Below are positions 17,012 through 26,700 of a stretch of 64,000 bases of DNA, in pieces. Numbering within the stretch: position 1 is the first letter of the stretch; each line of letters opens with the position of its first letter. The DNA comes from Deltaproteobacteria bacterium. Its GTDB lineage: Bacteria > Desulfobacterota > Desulfuromonadia > Desulfuromonadales > BM103. Under the pieces are notes generated by a model, which was given only the letters and a program-made list of their open reading frames with translations, had not been told where the DNA came from and did no database searches. The DNA lies in NCBI GenBank assembly GCA_024279915.1, contig JAJRRB010000062.1, forward strand, positions 40,213-104,212, written 5' to 3'. Made by a program: the position numbers and the translations under genes.

Positions 17012-17758
17012 ATGCATAAAACATTAGCCTGTTGTTTACTCTTGGCTCTCTGCCTGCTTGCCGCCTGTGCACCCAGTACAGTTGTTCCCCCAGCAAAAAA
17101 CGCTGGCGTTTATTTTCAGGAAGGTGAAGAATTCTTTGAGAAAGGGCTCTACCGGGACGCCATCGCTTCATGGGAAAAAGTCAGGGACAGCTATTACTCA
17201 CCTGAGTTGAACAGTCTCGCCGAGTTGAAGATTGCCGAAGCTCACTTCCTCGCCGAAGAGTATATTGAAGCCTCTGTTGCCTATGAGGCCTTTTTGCAAA
17301 ACCACCCGGACAATTCACGGGTTCCTGATGTTCTTTACCAACTCGGGCTATCCTATACGCACCAACTCCTATCCTCAGACCAGGATCAATCAGCGACCGT
17401 CTATGCACTGAATGCCTTCAGAACCTTAAAGGAACGTTTCCCGGATGATCGCCGCAGTGAAGAGACCCAAATCTACATTGACCGTATACTTAACCTGTTA
17501 GCAGCAAGTGAACTCAACATCGGCAAATTTTACCTGCGTACCAAATATTTCTCAGCAGCGATTAATCGGTTCGAAGGGTTGCTGAGAAAATATCCGAATT
17601 ATTATGAGCGCGATAAAGTTTATTATTATCTCGGTCAGGCCTATCTGTTGTCAGGAGAAAAGGAAAAAGCTGTCGTTGCTTTCAACACACTTTTCGACGA
17701 CTATATTGGTAGTGAATTCATTCTTGACGCCCAGAGATTCATCGAAAAAAACTACTGA
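17012..17758 (+). CDS. bamD: Outer membrane protein assembly factor BamD
   Basis: 248-residue lipoprotein with lipobox LLAAC (Cys19). Five TPR-like units follow (YFQEGEEFFEKGLYRDAIASWEKV, split by NHPDNSRVPDVLYQLG and YPNYYERDKVYYYLGQAYL), the arrangement of BamD/YfiO. It works in the periplasm as part of the BAM complex that folds beta-barrel proteins, of which this window encodes several. A terminator follows immediately. It stands alone, without recN or rluD beside it. Confidence 0.9.
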   Translation: MHKTLACCLLLALCLLAACAPSTVVPPAKNAGVYFQEGEEFFEKGLYRDAIASWEKVRDSYYSPELNSLAELKIAEAHFLAEEYIEASVAYEAFLQNHPDNSRVPDVLYQLGLSYTHQLLSSDQDQSATVYALNAFRTLKERFPDDRRSEETQIYIDRILNLLAASELNIGKFYLRTKYFSAAINRFEGLLRKYPNYYERDKVYYYLGQAYLLSGEKEKAVVAFNTLFDDYIGSEFILDAQRFIEKNY

Positions 17759-17780
17759 TCTTTAAAGAGCCAGAAAGATT

Positions 17781-17811
17781 AAAAAGCCCATCCTCGCAGA
17801 TGGGCTTTTTA
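17781..17811 (+). terminator. Intrinsic terminator after bamD
   Basis: AAAAAGCCCATC pairs with GATGGGCTTTTT (one base mismatch at the loop side) and is followed by a T-rich end. A classic A-stem-T terminator, likely bidirectional. Confidence 0.88.
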
Positions 17812-17870
17812 CGTTTCAGGTCGCACAGTTGAGGATAGGAGCAAGCATACAGAATACGGTATATTTTCCC

Positions 17871-17899
17871 TTGACTTGCCGTGAGCCCCATACTATAAA
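17871..17899 (+). promoter_or_regulatory. Sigma-70 promoter ahead of the CoA-transferase gene
   Basis: TTGACT (17871-17876), 17 bases, TATAAA (17894-17899). Transcription would begin near 17906, giving a leader of about 220 bases before the gene at 18126. The leader contains no convincing gene; a 46-codon frame at 17901 has no ribosome site. Confidence 0.6.
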
Positions 17900-18125
17900 A
17901 ATGTTCTATTTTGTATATGCTTTCCTGATAATTGTCTCTATGGGACGCTGGGCTACCACTTTATCCGCTCCTTATTTATTGAGGTCACTCCGGGAAACCA
18001 GTAAAAAGCATCACAAAAAGAGAACGCCATCGTCGAGATAGAGGACAGTGCTTTAATCCTGTTCTCGGCAAACAATTCTAACTTCGGAATATGATCCGAA
18101 TAAATTCCATCACGGAGGAGAGAGC

Positions 18126-19712
18126 ATGTCCGATTACGGTACTCTGGAAAGTCGCGTTCGTCGTAAATCCCTACTCAGTAAGGTCATGAAGCCTGAAGAC
18201 ACAATTAAGTTCTTCAGTAATGGTCAAAATTTAGTCTGGTCTGGTTTCACCCCAGCCGGGTACCCCAAAGCTGTGCCCATCGCGTTGGCTGACCACGTAG
18301 AAGCCAACAACCTGCAGGGTCAGTTGAAATTCAACCTCTTCATCGGTGCCTCTGTCGGCGCTGAGACTGAAGATCGCTGGGCAACCCTCGACATGATTGA
18401 CCGCCGCTGGCCTTACCAGACCGGCAAGAATATCGCCAAAGGCATCAACGCTGGTAAGATCCGCATGGGCGACAAACACCTCGGTCACTTTGCTCAGGAT
18501 ATCAGCTACGGTTTTTACACTGAAAAGGGCCGTTACGATATCGGTATTTTTGAAGTCTCAGCCATCACAGAAGACGGCGGCCTGGCACTGACTTCTTCCT
18601 GCGGTATCGTTGCTGAAGCCATCGGCCTCTGCGACAAAATTATCCTTGAAGTCAACACTGGCCAGCCTTCGTTTGAAGGTCTGCACGACATCCACATGCA
18701 GCAGAAGCCGCCAAATCGTGCGCCGTTCCTGATCACTGAGGCTCATACCCGCATCGGAACTCCCTATGTCCCTTGCGACATGGAGAAAGTCGTTGCTGTT
18801 GTTGAATCCAAGCATCGTGACAAAGGTCGTGCTTTTGCAGGTCAAGATGACACTTCTGACGCAATTGCCGGACACCTCATGGAATTCTTTGCCCACGAAG
18901 TAAAAATGGGTCGTCTGCCAGAGAACCTGCTTCCGTTACAGTCCGGTGTTGGCTCCATAGCTAACGCAGTTGTCGGCGGCCTGGCCAAAGGTCCATTCTC
19001 AAATCTGTCGGTTTACACCGAGGTTCTGCAAGACACCATGCTCGACTTTTTCGACTCCGGTAAGCTTAACTTTGCTTCGGCCTGTTCCCTCTCGTTGTCT
19101 GAGGATCCAGGTTTCCCGCGCTTCTTCGATAACTGGGATAAGTATTTTGACAAATGCATTTTGCGGCCACTGTCGATCTCGAACGCTCCTGAGCCGATCC
19201 GTCGTCTCGGTTGTATCGCCATGAACACCCCGGTTGAATTCGATATCTACGCTCACGCCAACTCAACACTGGTTGGTGGTACTAGTATGATTAACGGTCT
19301 TGGCGGTTCCGGTGACTACCTGCGTAACGGCTTCCTGAAGATCATGCATTCGCCTTCAACCCGTCCGAGCAAGATAGATCCACTCGGCATCACCTGCGTT
19401 GTACCGAAGGCTCCGCATATTGACCATACTGAGCATGATCTTGACGTATTGGTTACCGAGCAGGGTCTGGCAGACCTTCGCGGCGTTGCACCAAAAGATC
19501 GCGCCAAGCTGATCATCGAAAAATGTGGTCATCCCGAGTACAAGCCGATCCTCAACGATTACCTGGAGATGGCTACCAAGACTTGTATCGCACGTGGCGT
19601 TGGCCATGAGCCTCAGATGTTCGATCGTGCCTTTAAGATGCAATTGAACATGGCCGAAAACGGCACCATGCGTATCAAAAACTGGGACATCAAAATCGAT
19701 CTCTGCGAATAG
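18126..19712 (+). CDS. Succinyl-CoA:acetate CoA-transferase / acetyl-CoA hydrolase family
   Basis: 528 residues of the AcH1/AarC class I CoA-transferase family. SGFTPAGYPKAVP near residue 40, the catalytic-Glu segment YTEVLQDTMLDFFDSGK (Glu299, aligning with Glu294 of AarC), and the oxyanion loop VGGTSMINGLGGSGDYLRNG are all present. In Geobacter relatives such enzymes move CoA from succinyl-CoA to acetate, feeding acetate into the TCA cycle in place of succinyl-CoA synthetase. A GGAGGAGAG ribosome site precedes the ATG. Monocistronic: own promoter and terminator. Confidence 0.9.
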   Translation: MSDYGTLESRVRRKSLLSKVMKPEDTIKFFSNGQNLVWSGFTPAGYPKAVPIALADHVEANNLQGQLKFNLFIGASVGAETEDRWATLDMIDRRWPYQTGKNIAKGINAGKIRMGDKHLGHFAQDISYGFYTEKGRYDIGIFEVSAITEDGGLALTSSCGIVAEAIGLCDKIILEVNTGQPSFEGLHDIHMQQKPPNRAPFLITEAHTRIGTPYVPCDMEKVVAVVESKHRDKGRAFAGQDDTSDAIAGHLMEFFAHEVKMGRLPENLLPLQSGVGSIANAVVGGLAKGPFSNLSVYTEVLQDTMLDFFDSGKLNFASACSLSLSEDPGFPRFFDNWDKYFDKCILRPLSISNAPEPIRRLGCIAMNTPVEFDIYAHANSTLVGGTSMINGLGGSGDYLRNGFLKIMHSPSTRPSKIDPLGITCVVPKAPHIDHTEHDLDVLVTEQGLADLRGVAPKDRAKLIIEKCGHPEYKPILNDYLEMATKTCIARGVGHEPQMFDRAFKMQLNMAENGTMRIKNWDIKIDLCE

Positions 19713-19743
19713 ATTTCGACTGTTCTACATCAGCAAACAAGAC

Positions 19744-19780
19744 AAGGCCCTGTCGGACAACCGACAGGGCCTTATCTTTT
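19744..19780 (+). terminator. Intrinsic terminator after the CoA-transferase
   Basis: A 13-base perfect stem, AAGGCCCTGTCGG with CCGACAGGGCCTT, loop ACAA, followed by ATCTTTT. Confidence 0.92.
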
Positions 19781-19829
19781 ATAATTCTCACTACTGACCC
19801 GTTATTGATTGCAATCAGCCCTTTTACTC

Positions 19830-19859
19830 GATCCATGAACCCTGTATATTGATCCATGA
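19830..19859 (+). promoter_or_regulatory. Direct repeat GATCCATGA x2 before the response regulator
   Basis: GATCCATGA at 19830-19838 and again at 19851-19859, 21 bases apart (two helical turns), with TATATT between them. It ends 22 bases before the start codon of an OmpR-family regulator. A plausible autoregulatory binding site. Confidence 0.4.
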
Positions 19860-19881
19860 TTATTATGCAAGGGAGAGTTGC

Positions 19882-20604
19882 ATGCAGGAGAAGCTCATAC
19901 TTATCGAAGACGATTCGGAATTACGTGAAAGCCTTCTCGAATTCCTGACCCTTTCTGGCCTGACAGTCACAGGCGTTGGTAGTGCTATTGAGTTTTACCA
20001 GGCGTTGAATATCGAGCACTTTGACATTGCCATTGTAGACGTCGGTCTCCCGGACCAATCCGGCTACGAACTCAGTAAATATCTTCGCAAGAACACGACA
20101 ATGGGCGTCATCATTCTCACTGCAAGGAGTAGTGCCGAAGATCGTATTCAAGGTTATGATGCCGGCGCGGACCTCTACTTTGTCAAACCAGTCAACTCTC
20201 AAGAACTGATCGCCGCTATCAGGAACCTGATCGAGCGTTTGAACTGCAGGCGCAATGAGCAACAGGAAGAGATGAGGAAAGACTGGTTTCTGGACAAATC
20301 AGAATGGACACTGACTGGCCCAAACGGGTTAATCTGTAAACTCACCAGCAAAGAGCTATCATTTCTGGAAGAGTTGATTAGTAAACATGGGAATCCCGTC
20401 ACTCGTGAGTCTTTAATGATAAGGCTTGATTACAACCCTAATCAATATGACAACCGATCTCTCGACGCTCTGGTTCTACGTTTACGAAAAAAAATTGAAG
20501 AAAAGGGTTGTCATGGCGATCCTATCAAAACAGTCCATGCTGTCGGATATTGTTTCTCCGCACCTGTCAGAACGAGTCACTTTCCCCCCAGGAAAAATCT
20601 TTGA
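19882..20604 (+). CDS. OmpR/PhoB-family response regulator
   Basis: 240 residues from the ATG at 19882 (GGGAGAG seven bases upstream). Receiver domain with acidic pair ED10/D11, phospho-acceptor Asp53 (AIVDVGLPD), Thr80 and Lys102 (FVKPVNS). A winged-helix DNA-binding domain occupies about 130-228 (LTSKELSFLEELISKHG, DALVLRLRKKI, VHAVGYCF). It is paired with the sensor kinase that begins one base after its stop. The ligand sensed by that kinase is unknown, so the regulon cannot be predicted. Confidence 0.9.
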   Translation: MQEKLILIEDDSELRESLLEFLTLSGLTVTGVGSAIEFYQALNIEHFDIAIVDVGLPDQSGYELSKYLRKNTTMGVIILTARSSAEDRIQGYDAGADLYFVKPVNSQELIAAIRNLIERLNCRRNEQQEEMRKDWFLDKSEWTLTGPNGLICKLTSKELSFLEELISKHGNPVTRESLMIRLDYNPNQYDNRSLDALVLRLRKKIEEKGCHGDPIKTVHAVGYCFSAPVRTSHFPPRKNL

Positions 20605-20605
20605 C

Positions 20606-20986
20606 ATGCCCCACCTTCTCCACCAGGCCAGAATGCTGAGTCTCTTACTGGCAACATTGCTGCTATGGGTTGCATCAGCACAGGCCATAGAGACATACGA
20701 GAAAGTGGTCCTGCAACTCCACTGGAAGCACCAGTTCGAATTTGCGGGCTACTATGCTGCGGAATATAAAGGATACTTCAAGGAAGAGGGCCTGAACGTT
20801 CAGATCAAGGAACTCTCCGAGAAAGGCTCAACGATTGAAGAGGTCCTCTCGGGAGCCGCTCAATACGGCACATCTCCTTCTGGCCTGATCCTTGATCGGA
20901 TGCACGGAAACCACTGGTTCTCCTGGCAAACGACCTTAAATCATCACCACTGGTTCTTCTCACCTCAACAAAATATACCAACCTGA
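20606..20986 (+). CDS. N-terminal fragment of frameshifted sensor kinase (signal peptide and NMT1/THI5-like domain)
   Basis: 126 residues from the ATG one base after the regulator stop. A signal peptide (LLLATLLLWVASAQA) is followed by the start of an NMT1/THI5-like periplasmic binding domain: VVLQLHWKHQFEFAGYYAA, GYFKEEGLNVQI. After about residue 100 the frame is lost: one A is missing from the A-run at 20908-20910, and the frame then runs to a stop at 20986 through a His/Trp-rich tail that is not part of the fold. Restoring one base joins it to the next frame as DRMHGKPLVLLANDLKSS, which matches the NMT1 domain. Read with the following entry as one disrupted gene. Confidence 0.75.
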   Translation: MPHLLHQARMLSLLLATLLLWVASAQAIETYEKVVLQLHWKHQFEFAGYYAAEYKGYFKEEGLNVQIKELSEKGSTIEEVLSGAAQYGTSPSGLILDRMHGNHWFSWQTTLNHHHWFFSPQQNIPT

Positions 20987-21009
20987 ACCAGCTCAGAGGA
21001 AAACGTGTA

Positions 21010-23196
21010 ATGGGGGCCCGCTTTGAGCCACAGCATGCTGAGATCGCCTACATGCTAAAATCTAATGGTATAGAGATCGATGAACTGGAGTGGGTAGAAC
21101 ATTCTTTTGACGTAGAAGATATTCTCAATGGCCACGCAGCAGCGATGACGGCCTACCTCTCCAACCAACCTTACCAGCTGTTCCGACAGAACATACCCTA
21201 CACCGTCTTTTCTCCAAAGACCTACGGTGTTGACTTCTATGGCAATTTCCTTTTCACCTCTAAACCTGAGATTCAGTACAACCCGCAGAGAGCCAAGAGG
21301 GTCATGCACGCCAGTAAAAGGGGGTGGGAATATGCGCTTGAAAACCCCGAGGAGATCATTGACTACATCATTGCCAACTATCCGGTCCTCAAGAGTCGTG
21401 ATTCCTTGCGATTTGAGGCAACCGAAATCAGCAAACTCGTCGCCTCAGCAAATTGCCCTATTGGCTCAATTGATCCGCAGAAAGTAGAAAACATTGCTGG
21501 CATGTTTACCGCCCTTGGTATGGCCAAAGACGAGTACGATTTAAGTGGTTTTATCTCGAAAGAGACGGCACTCTGTAAAATTGATGATGAGTTATTGCAG
21601 GCAGAGTTCGCAGCACAAGACTCGTTGCAATTATCGACAGAAGAAGAATCTTTTCTCAATCAGAGAGAAGCATTAACCGCTTGCATGGTTGACGATTGGC
21701 CTCCATACGAGATGGTGAACGAACATGGCAAAGTGAGCGGCATGAGTTTCGATTTCTCAGAGCTCCTCGGACAGCTCACAGGGAAGCCAATAAAGCCGGT
21801 CATTACTCAAAGCTGGCTGGAAAGCCAGGAATACTTAAAAGAGCGAAAATGCGACATGATCGTTCTTTTGAACAACACTCCTGAAAGAGAAGAGTACATG
21901 ATCTTCTCTGAACCGCTCCTCCAGACCCCATTTGTTATTATCGGTCGCTCCGATCAAGACTACAAAGGCAGCCTCGAGACCCTCTCCGGAAAAACGTTAG
22001 TGCTCTTCAGGGGTCATGAGGCTACGACAATGATTCGTCAGGAGTACCCGGACATCAAGCTTGTCTGGGTCGACTCTCTCCGTGAAGCCTTGCAGAAAGT
22101 TCATGCAGGAGAAGCTGAGGCAACACTCTGTGCCCTGGCAAGCTTTGTCAGTTCAGTCTCAATGATGGGTCTGCCTGGTCTCGAGGTGATTGGGGGCACT
22201 GATTTAACTCTAAGGTTTGCTGTTGGTGTTAGAAATGACGAACCTGAGTTAGCAGCCATCATACAAAAAGCCGTCAAAGCCCTTGATGAAAAAGAGGTTA
22301 CAGCTGTCATCAATCGATGGCTCAGTGTGCGCGTTGAAAAGCACTTTGACTACAAGCTCTTCTGGCAACTTTTTAGTGTCACAGGTATTGCGGCAATCCT
22401 GTTTCTTTATCGGCACTTTCTCCTCGCACGCCATCATAATCAGCTTCGAAAAGCGCATCAGAATACGCAACAGGAAAAAGTCCGTGCAGAAAAAGCCCTG
22501 CAAGCTGAGCGTGAAGCAATAAATAGCAACCTGAGATTCGTGGATATGATTTCACACGAGTACAGAACTCCCGTGTCTGTGATCAGTGCCAATCTTGATA
22601 TTCTTGACATAAAAGCAGATAAAGTCTCATGTGAGATCTCCCCGAACCTCAACAAAATGAGACATGCCACAACGAAACTGGTTGAGATTATAGAGACAGC
22701 TCTCGATCGCGACAGGCTGGTTGACGACAAACTCGTGGCGAACAAGAAGGCCTTCGCATTCAGAAACATTGTTGAAAAAACCCTTTCGGAAGTGCGTAAC
22801 AGTCATTCGGATCGCTCAGTTTTGAGCGTTGAGTCCCTTAAAGAAGAGACTCAGTTTTTCGGAGACGCAGCAATGATCAAGATCATGCTGCGGAATCTCC
22901 TGGAAAATGCACTTAAATATTCACCTCAGAACGAAGCGGTATCTCTTACATCAGAGCTATCGGGTGAAGAGATCATCCTTACCGTTCAGGATCAGGGGAG
23001 AGGAATACCCGAGCAGGACAGAGAAAATATTTTCGAAAAATTTCATAGGGCATCGAACACAACCGACGTCCCCGGTGCAGGGATCGGACTACACATGGTC
23101 AAGACGATCATCATCCAACATGGTGGACAAATCGAAATTACATCGCCATCAAACGGAGGTACAATAGTCTCCGTCCACCTTCCCATCAAATCATGA
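21010..23196 (+). CDS. Sensor histidine kinase with periplasmic NMT1/SBP_bac_3 domains (main part after frameshift)
   Basis: In this frame the coding sequence resumes at about 20908; the first ATG is 21010 (728 residues). The remainder of the NMT1/THI5-like domain occupies residues 1-200, a second periplasmic binding domain of SBP_bac_3 type about 215-440 (ACMVDDWPPYEMVNEHGKVS), one membrane helix about 455-475 and a coiled-coil linker. HisKA has the H-box DMISHEYRTPVSVI, and HATPase_c has NLLENALKYS, DQGRGIPEQDRENIFEKF and GAGIGLHMVK. Two fused solute-binding domains suggest direct sensing of small molecules. The intact gene would be about 20606-23196 (some 863 residues). Confidence 0.82.
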   Translation: MGARFEPQHAEIAYMLKSNGIEIDELEWVEHSFDVEDILNGHAAAMTAYLSNQPYQLFRQNIPYTVFSPKTYGVDFYGNFLFTSKPEIQYNPQRAKRVMHASKRGWEYALENPEEIIDYIIANYPVLKSRDSLRFEATEISKLVASANCPIGSIDPQKVENIAGMFTALGMAKDEYDLSGFISKETALCKIDDELLQAEFAAQDSLQLSTEEESFLNQREALTACMVDDWPPYEMVNEHGKVSGMSFDFSELLGQLTGKPIKPVITQSWLESQEYLKERKCDMIVLLNNTPEREEYMIFSEPLLQTPFVIIGRSDQDYKGSLETLSGKTLVLFRGHEATTMIRQEYPDIKLVWVDSLREALQKVHAGEAEATLCALASFVSSVSMMGLPGLEVIGGTDLTLRFAVGVRNDEPELAAIIQKAVKALDEKEVTAVINRWLSVRVEKHFDYKLFWQLFSVTGIAAILFLYRHFLLARHHNQLRKAHQNTQQEKVRAEKALQAEREAINSNLRFVDMISHEYRTPVSVISANLDILDIKADKVSCEISPNLNKMRHATTKLVEIIETALDRDRLVDDKLVANKKAFAFRNIVEKTLSEVRNSHSDRSVLSVESLKEETQFFGDAAMIKIMLRNLLENALKYSPQNEAVSLTSELSGEEIILTVQDQGRGIPEQDRENIFEKFHRASNTTDVPGAGIGLHMVKTIIIQHGGQIEITSPSNGGTIVSVHLPIKS

Positions 23197-23354
23197 TTTT
23201 CCTACGTCAGACTTATCCATAGTCAGACATCGTTACATTTCATCACAATAAAGTACTTATCAAAAAAACCACCCAGATAGGACCGTAAGTAATTGTTTTT
23301 TAATACTTTACGCACTTCTCTGGCAGGATTAAAACAAATCTAGTTGTAATTCAA

Positions 23355-23369
23355 GGCACATTAAATGCA
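23355..23369 (+). promoter_or_regulatory. Possible sigma-54 promoter upstream of the riboswitch
   Basis: GGCAC-N5-ATGCA at 23355-23369, with the essential GG and GC dinucleotides ten bases apart as in -24/-12 promoters. The flanking T before GG and the first T of TTGC are not conserved. Transcription would begin near 23380, about 90 bases before the riboswitch. Confidence 0.42.
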
Positions 23370-23468
23370 GGATTCTCAATGTATCACTCACAAGCTCAAT
23401 TTAAACAAAGTCCGTAAGGAGCAAAAAAACATTTAATAATCACATATTGAGCATGAATTGCTCCAGAA

Positions 23469-23565
23469 CTTCTCCGATAATAGCAAACCCGGGTCAACCT
23501 GGGGACGCAGAGCCAAGGGGCCGTTATTACAAGAGTTTTCGGTCAGCCTAGCCCCCGAAGAGAAG
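23469..23565 (+). ncRNA. GEMM-I riboswitch, GEMM-Ib type (predicted 3',3'-cGAMP specificity)
   Basis: The aptamer core is GCAAACC (from 23483), a 6-bp hairpin CCCGGG-TCAA-CCTGGG, GGGACGCAGAGCC, then the second arm GGTCAGCC and CCCCCGAA. P1 pairs CTTCTC (23469-23474) with GAGAAG (23560-23565). In Vc2 numbering the base before GCAAACC is position 20. Here it is A, the change associated with cyclic AMP-GMP recognition in Geobacter GEMM-Ib aptamers; c-di-GMP aptamers have G. The intercalating A47 is present (GACGCA). A strong terminator follows at 23611, so control is by transcription termination. Confidence 0.88.
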
Positions 23566-23610
23566 GTGTTGCCCATTTGATGAGACAGGACAATTCATCA
23601 TGATGATTGG

Positions 23611-23650
23611 AAACACCCGGCTTCGGTTTTATGAAGCCGGGTGTTTTACT
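23611..23650 (+). terminator. Intrinsic terminator of the riboswitch expression platform
   Basis: A perfect 14-bp stem, AAACACCCGGCTTC with GAAGCCGGGTGTTT, 8-base loop, ending in TTTT. AACACC at 23612-23617 can alternatively pair with GGTGTT at 23565-23570, next to the 3' strand of the aptamer P1, giving a candidate antiterminator. Confidence 0.88.
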
Positions 23651-23756
23651 TTCCGATTTGGATGACCAAATTTGGCACACAAGTGGTGTGTTTGGTCCTT
23701 TGGTGTGGTTTTTTCACCATCCTTTTAGTGTGGTGAGACTAAGCCAGGTAGAGAAA

Positions 23757-26700
23757 ATGCTCATGACGAACCTGATAACAAAAATATATGGTTTCTGGAG
23801 CACACCCAAGACAGGGCACGTACTTCTGTTTTTGATCTTGTTAGTCTTCTGCACACCCAAGAGCAATGCAACGGGCGCAATCATCGATGAACCGATGACC
23901 GGCCCGACGGCACCAGACTGGATTTTCGGCGGCTCGCCCAATCCCGCTATCCTGACCGGAAATGGTGTCATCGACCCGGTCGGTGTCGGCTGGCTGCGCC
24001 TGACCGATACTGGCAACAATCAAGCTGGCTACGCCTATCTCGACACCCCATTCTCCATCACTTCGGGTGTGGTCATCCAGTTCGACTACACCACCTGGGG
24101 TGGCTCCGGCGCTGACGGCTACAGCATCTTCTTGTTCGACGCTGCAACCGCCCCCTTCCAGATCGGCGCTTCCGGCGGCTCGCTCGGCTATGCGCAGAAG
24201 ACCGTTGCTCCGATGTCTCCCGGACTTGGCGGTGGCTACATCGGTGTCGGTATCGATGAGTACGGTAACTTCGCTAACCCCACTGAAGGCCGTGTAGGGG
24301 GGCCAGGCCGGCTGCCCAATTCGGTCACGGTACGCGGTCCAGCCAGCACCAACTGGGCTTATCTTGGCGGTTCAGCAGCCAACGTCGGTCAACTCTGGTT
24401 CAATCAAGGCACCCGGCCCGCCCAGACCGGCACAGATTATCGCAAAGTGGTCATCTACCTGACCCCGGTTGCGGCACCGAATCACCTGCAGGTCGATGTC
24501 TATCTCCAGTTCGGCTACAATCAACCGCTCACCCCGGTAGTGCTCGGCCTCTTCACCGGACAACCGATCCCCGCCAACGTCAAAATCGGCTACGCAGCCA
24601 GCACCGGCGGCTCGACCAACAACCACGAGATTCGCAACCTGCTGGTCAATCCTCTGAACAATGACATCAACCTGGCCATCTTCAAGTCGGCCTCGGTTGC
24701 TTCAATGGACGTCGGTGACCCCATCACTTACACCTTGACCGCCCGCAACTATGGCCCGAACCCGTCAGTTACAGCGAACGATGCTCCGATCATCGACAAC
24801 GTCCCCGCCGAGGTCACCGGCGTCACCTGGACCTGCGCGACCACTGGCACTGCGACCTGTAGTGCCGCATCCGGCAGCGGCAACAACATCAACACCACAG
24901 CAACCCTGCCGTTCAACAGTTCAGCAATTTATACCATCTCGGGAACGCTGACCTCTTCACCATCGAGCAATCAGCTTCTCAACACGGCTGACTTGACCGT
25001 GCCGGCAGGACTCGTCGACTACAACCTGCGTGACAACACGGATACTGCAAGCGTTTTGGTCAATTCGGACCTGTCAACTTCGACCAAAACTGTCGTTGAC
25101 CTCAATGGCGGCGACATTGAGATCGGCGATGTGTTGGAGTACACCATCACCCTCAATGGAACTGCCGGAGGCACTGCCAGCAGCATACGGGTAACCGACG
25201 ACATCCCGGCCAACGTCACAGGCTTCAGCATCACCTCAGACGTCACAGGCTACACCAACAACTCCACGACCACCGGCGGCGCCAACGGCAACGGCTATCT
25301 CGACATCTCCGACATCACGGTTCAGGGCGGCACCAGCGAAACCGTCGTCTTCGAAGTGACGGTCAACGGAGCAAGCGGCGCCGCTATCGACAACACGGCA
25401 GTGATCAGCAATCCCGGCGGACCGGCGGCCAGCCCGAGCGCCCCGACCTTGACCATCGCTGGGACTTCCGATCTTTCGACCTCGACCAAAACGGTGGTCG
25501 ACCTCAACGGCGGCGATGTCGAAACCGGTGATCTCCTTGAGTACACCATCACTCTGAACGAGACAAAAGGTGGTGCCGCCAGTGGCATACAGGTAACCGA
25601 CGACATCCCGGCCAACGTCACAGGCTTCAGAATCACCTCAGACGTCACAGGCTACACCAATAATTCCACGACCACCGGCGGCGCCAACGGCAACGGCTAT
25701 CTCGACATCTCCAATGTCACCATAGCCGCAAACGGCACTGAAACCATTGTCTTTGAAGTGACTGTCAACGGTGCCATCGCCGCCAGCATCGACAATACGG
25801 CGACAGTCATCAACCCCGACGGACCCGGCGCAACCCCCAATACCCAAACACTTTTAATTACCGGACCCGCCAGCGGGCTTAAGCAACTCTACCTTGACGG
25901 CGCCAGCCAAATTTCCAGAACCCCGACCGTAGGAATTCCTGGGGCCACCACCATCGCCAAAGAAAGCTCGTTCACCTGGACTCAAAGTCCTGCACTCCAG
26001 GCTGATGTAACGATCGACCCCACGGTGAATGCCACCGTGCCGGTCAACATCTACCTCGACAACAATAACAGGAACGTGGACGTCAGCGTGACACTGGCAT
26101 GCTCTGGAGGGGGGTCTATCACTTCGGCAACCCAACCCTTTGCCAGAAGCAGATCGGTGAACCTCGCCTCGTTCAATATTCCGTTGGGCGGTCCGCTGAC
26201 CTGCACTGCCGGCGATACTTGGATGCTCACCGTCAACAACGCTACGGTAAACAGGAGAGATAGGGACATCCTGGTCTATCCGGTCGACCCTGCCCTGCCC
26301 AACGGAATTTCCCAGGTCATTCTTCCCTCACTGAACGTCATCAACGTCGACAGCGTAACCAGTTACAACGCCGCCTACCCTGCTGTGACGACTCCGGCTA
26401 GCGGCAATTACACCGCAGGAGAAACGGTTTACGTGAGGGCGGTTGTCAGCGATCCCTTTGGCAGCTACGACATCACTTCTGCCACCTTCACGATCAAAGA
26501 TCCAAACGATGTAAACATGGTCACCGACACGATCAGGACAGAAGTCGCTGACTCGGGGACATCAACCAAAATCTATGAATACTCATACCTTGTACCGGCA
26601 GGAGCAACGACCGGTTCCTGGACGACAATTGTGACAGCTAATGAGGGAACGGAGGGCACTGTCTCCCACAGCGGAACCGGGGCTTTCAGCGTCGCCGTGA

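Noticed and set aside
17829..18041. 70-codon frame ahead of the CoA-transferase
   Set aside because: No ribosome site at either candidate start, and it overlaps a sigma-70 promoter; more likely untranslated leader.
23300..23345. TGGCAGGATTAAAAC near 23321 as a sigma-54 site
   Set aside because: No GC at the -12 position; the site at 23355 fits better.
23607..23756. In-frame 50-residue N-terminal extension of the lectin/DUF11 protein
   Set aside because: It would be translated from within the riboswitch terminator; a ribosome site and signal peptide support the start at 23757.
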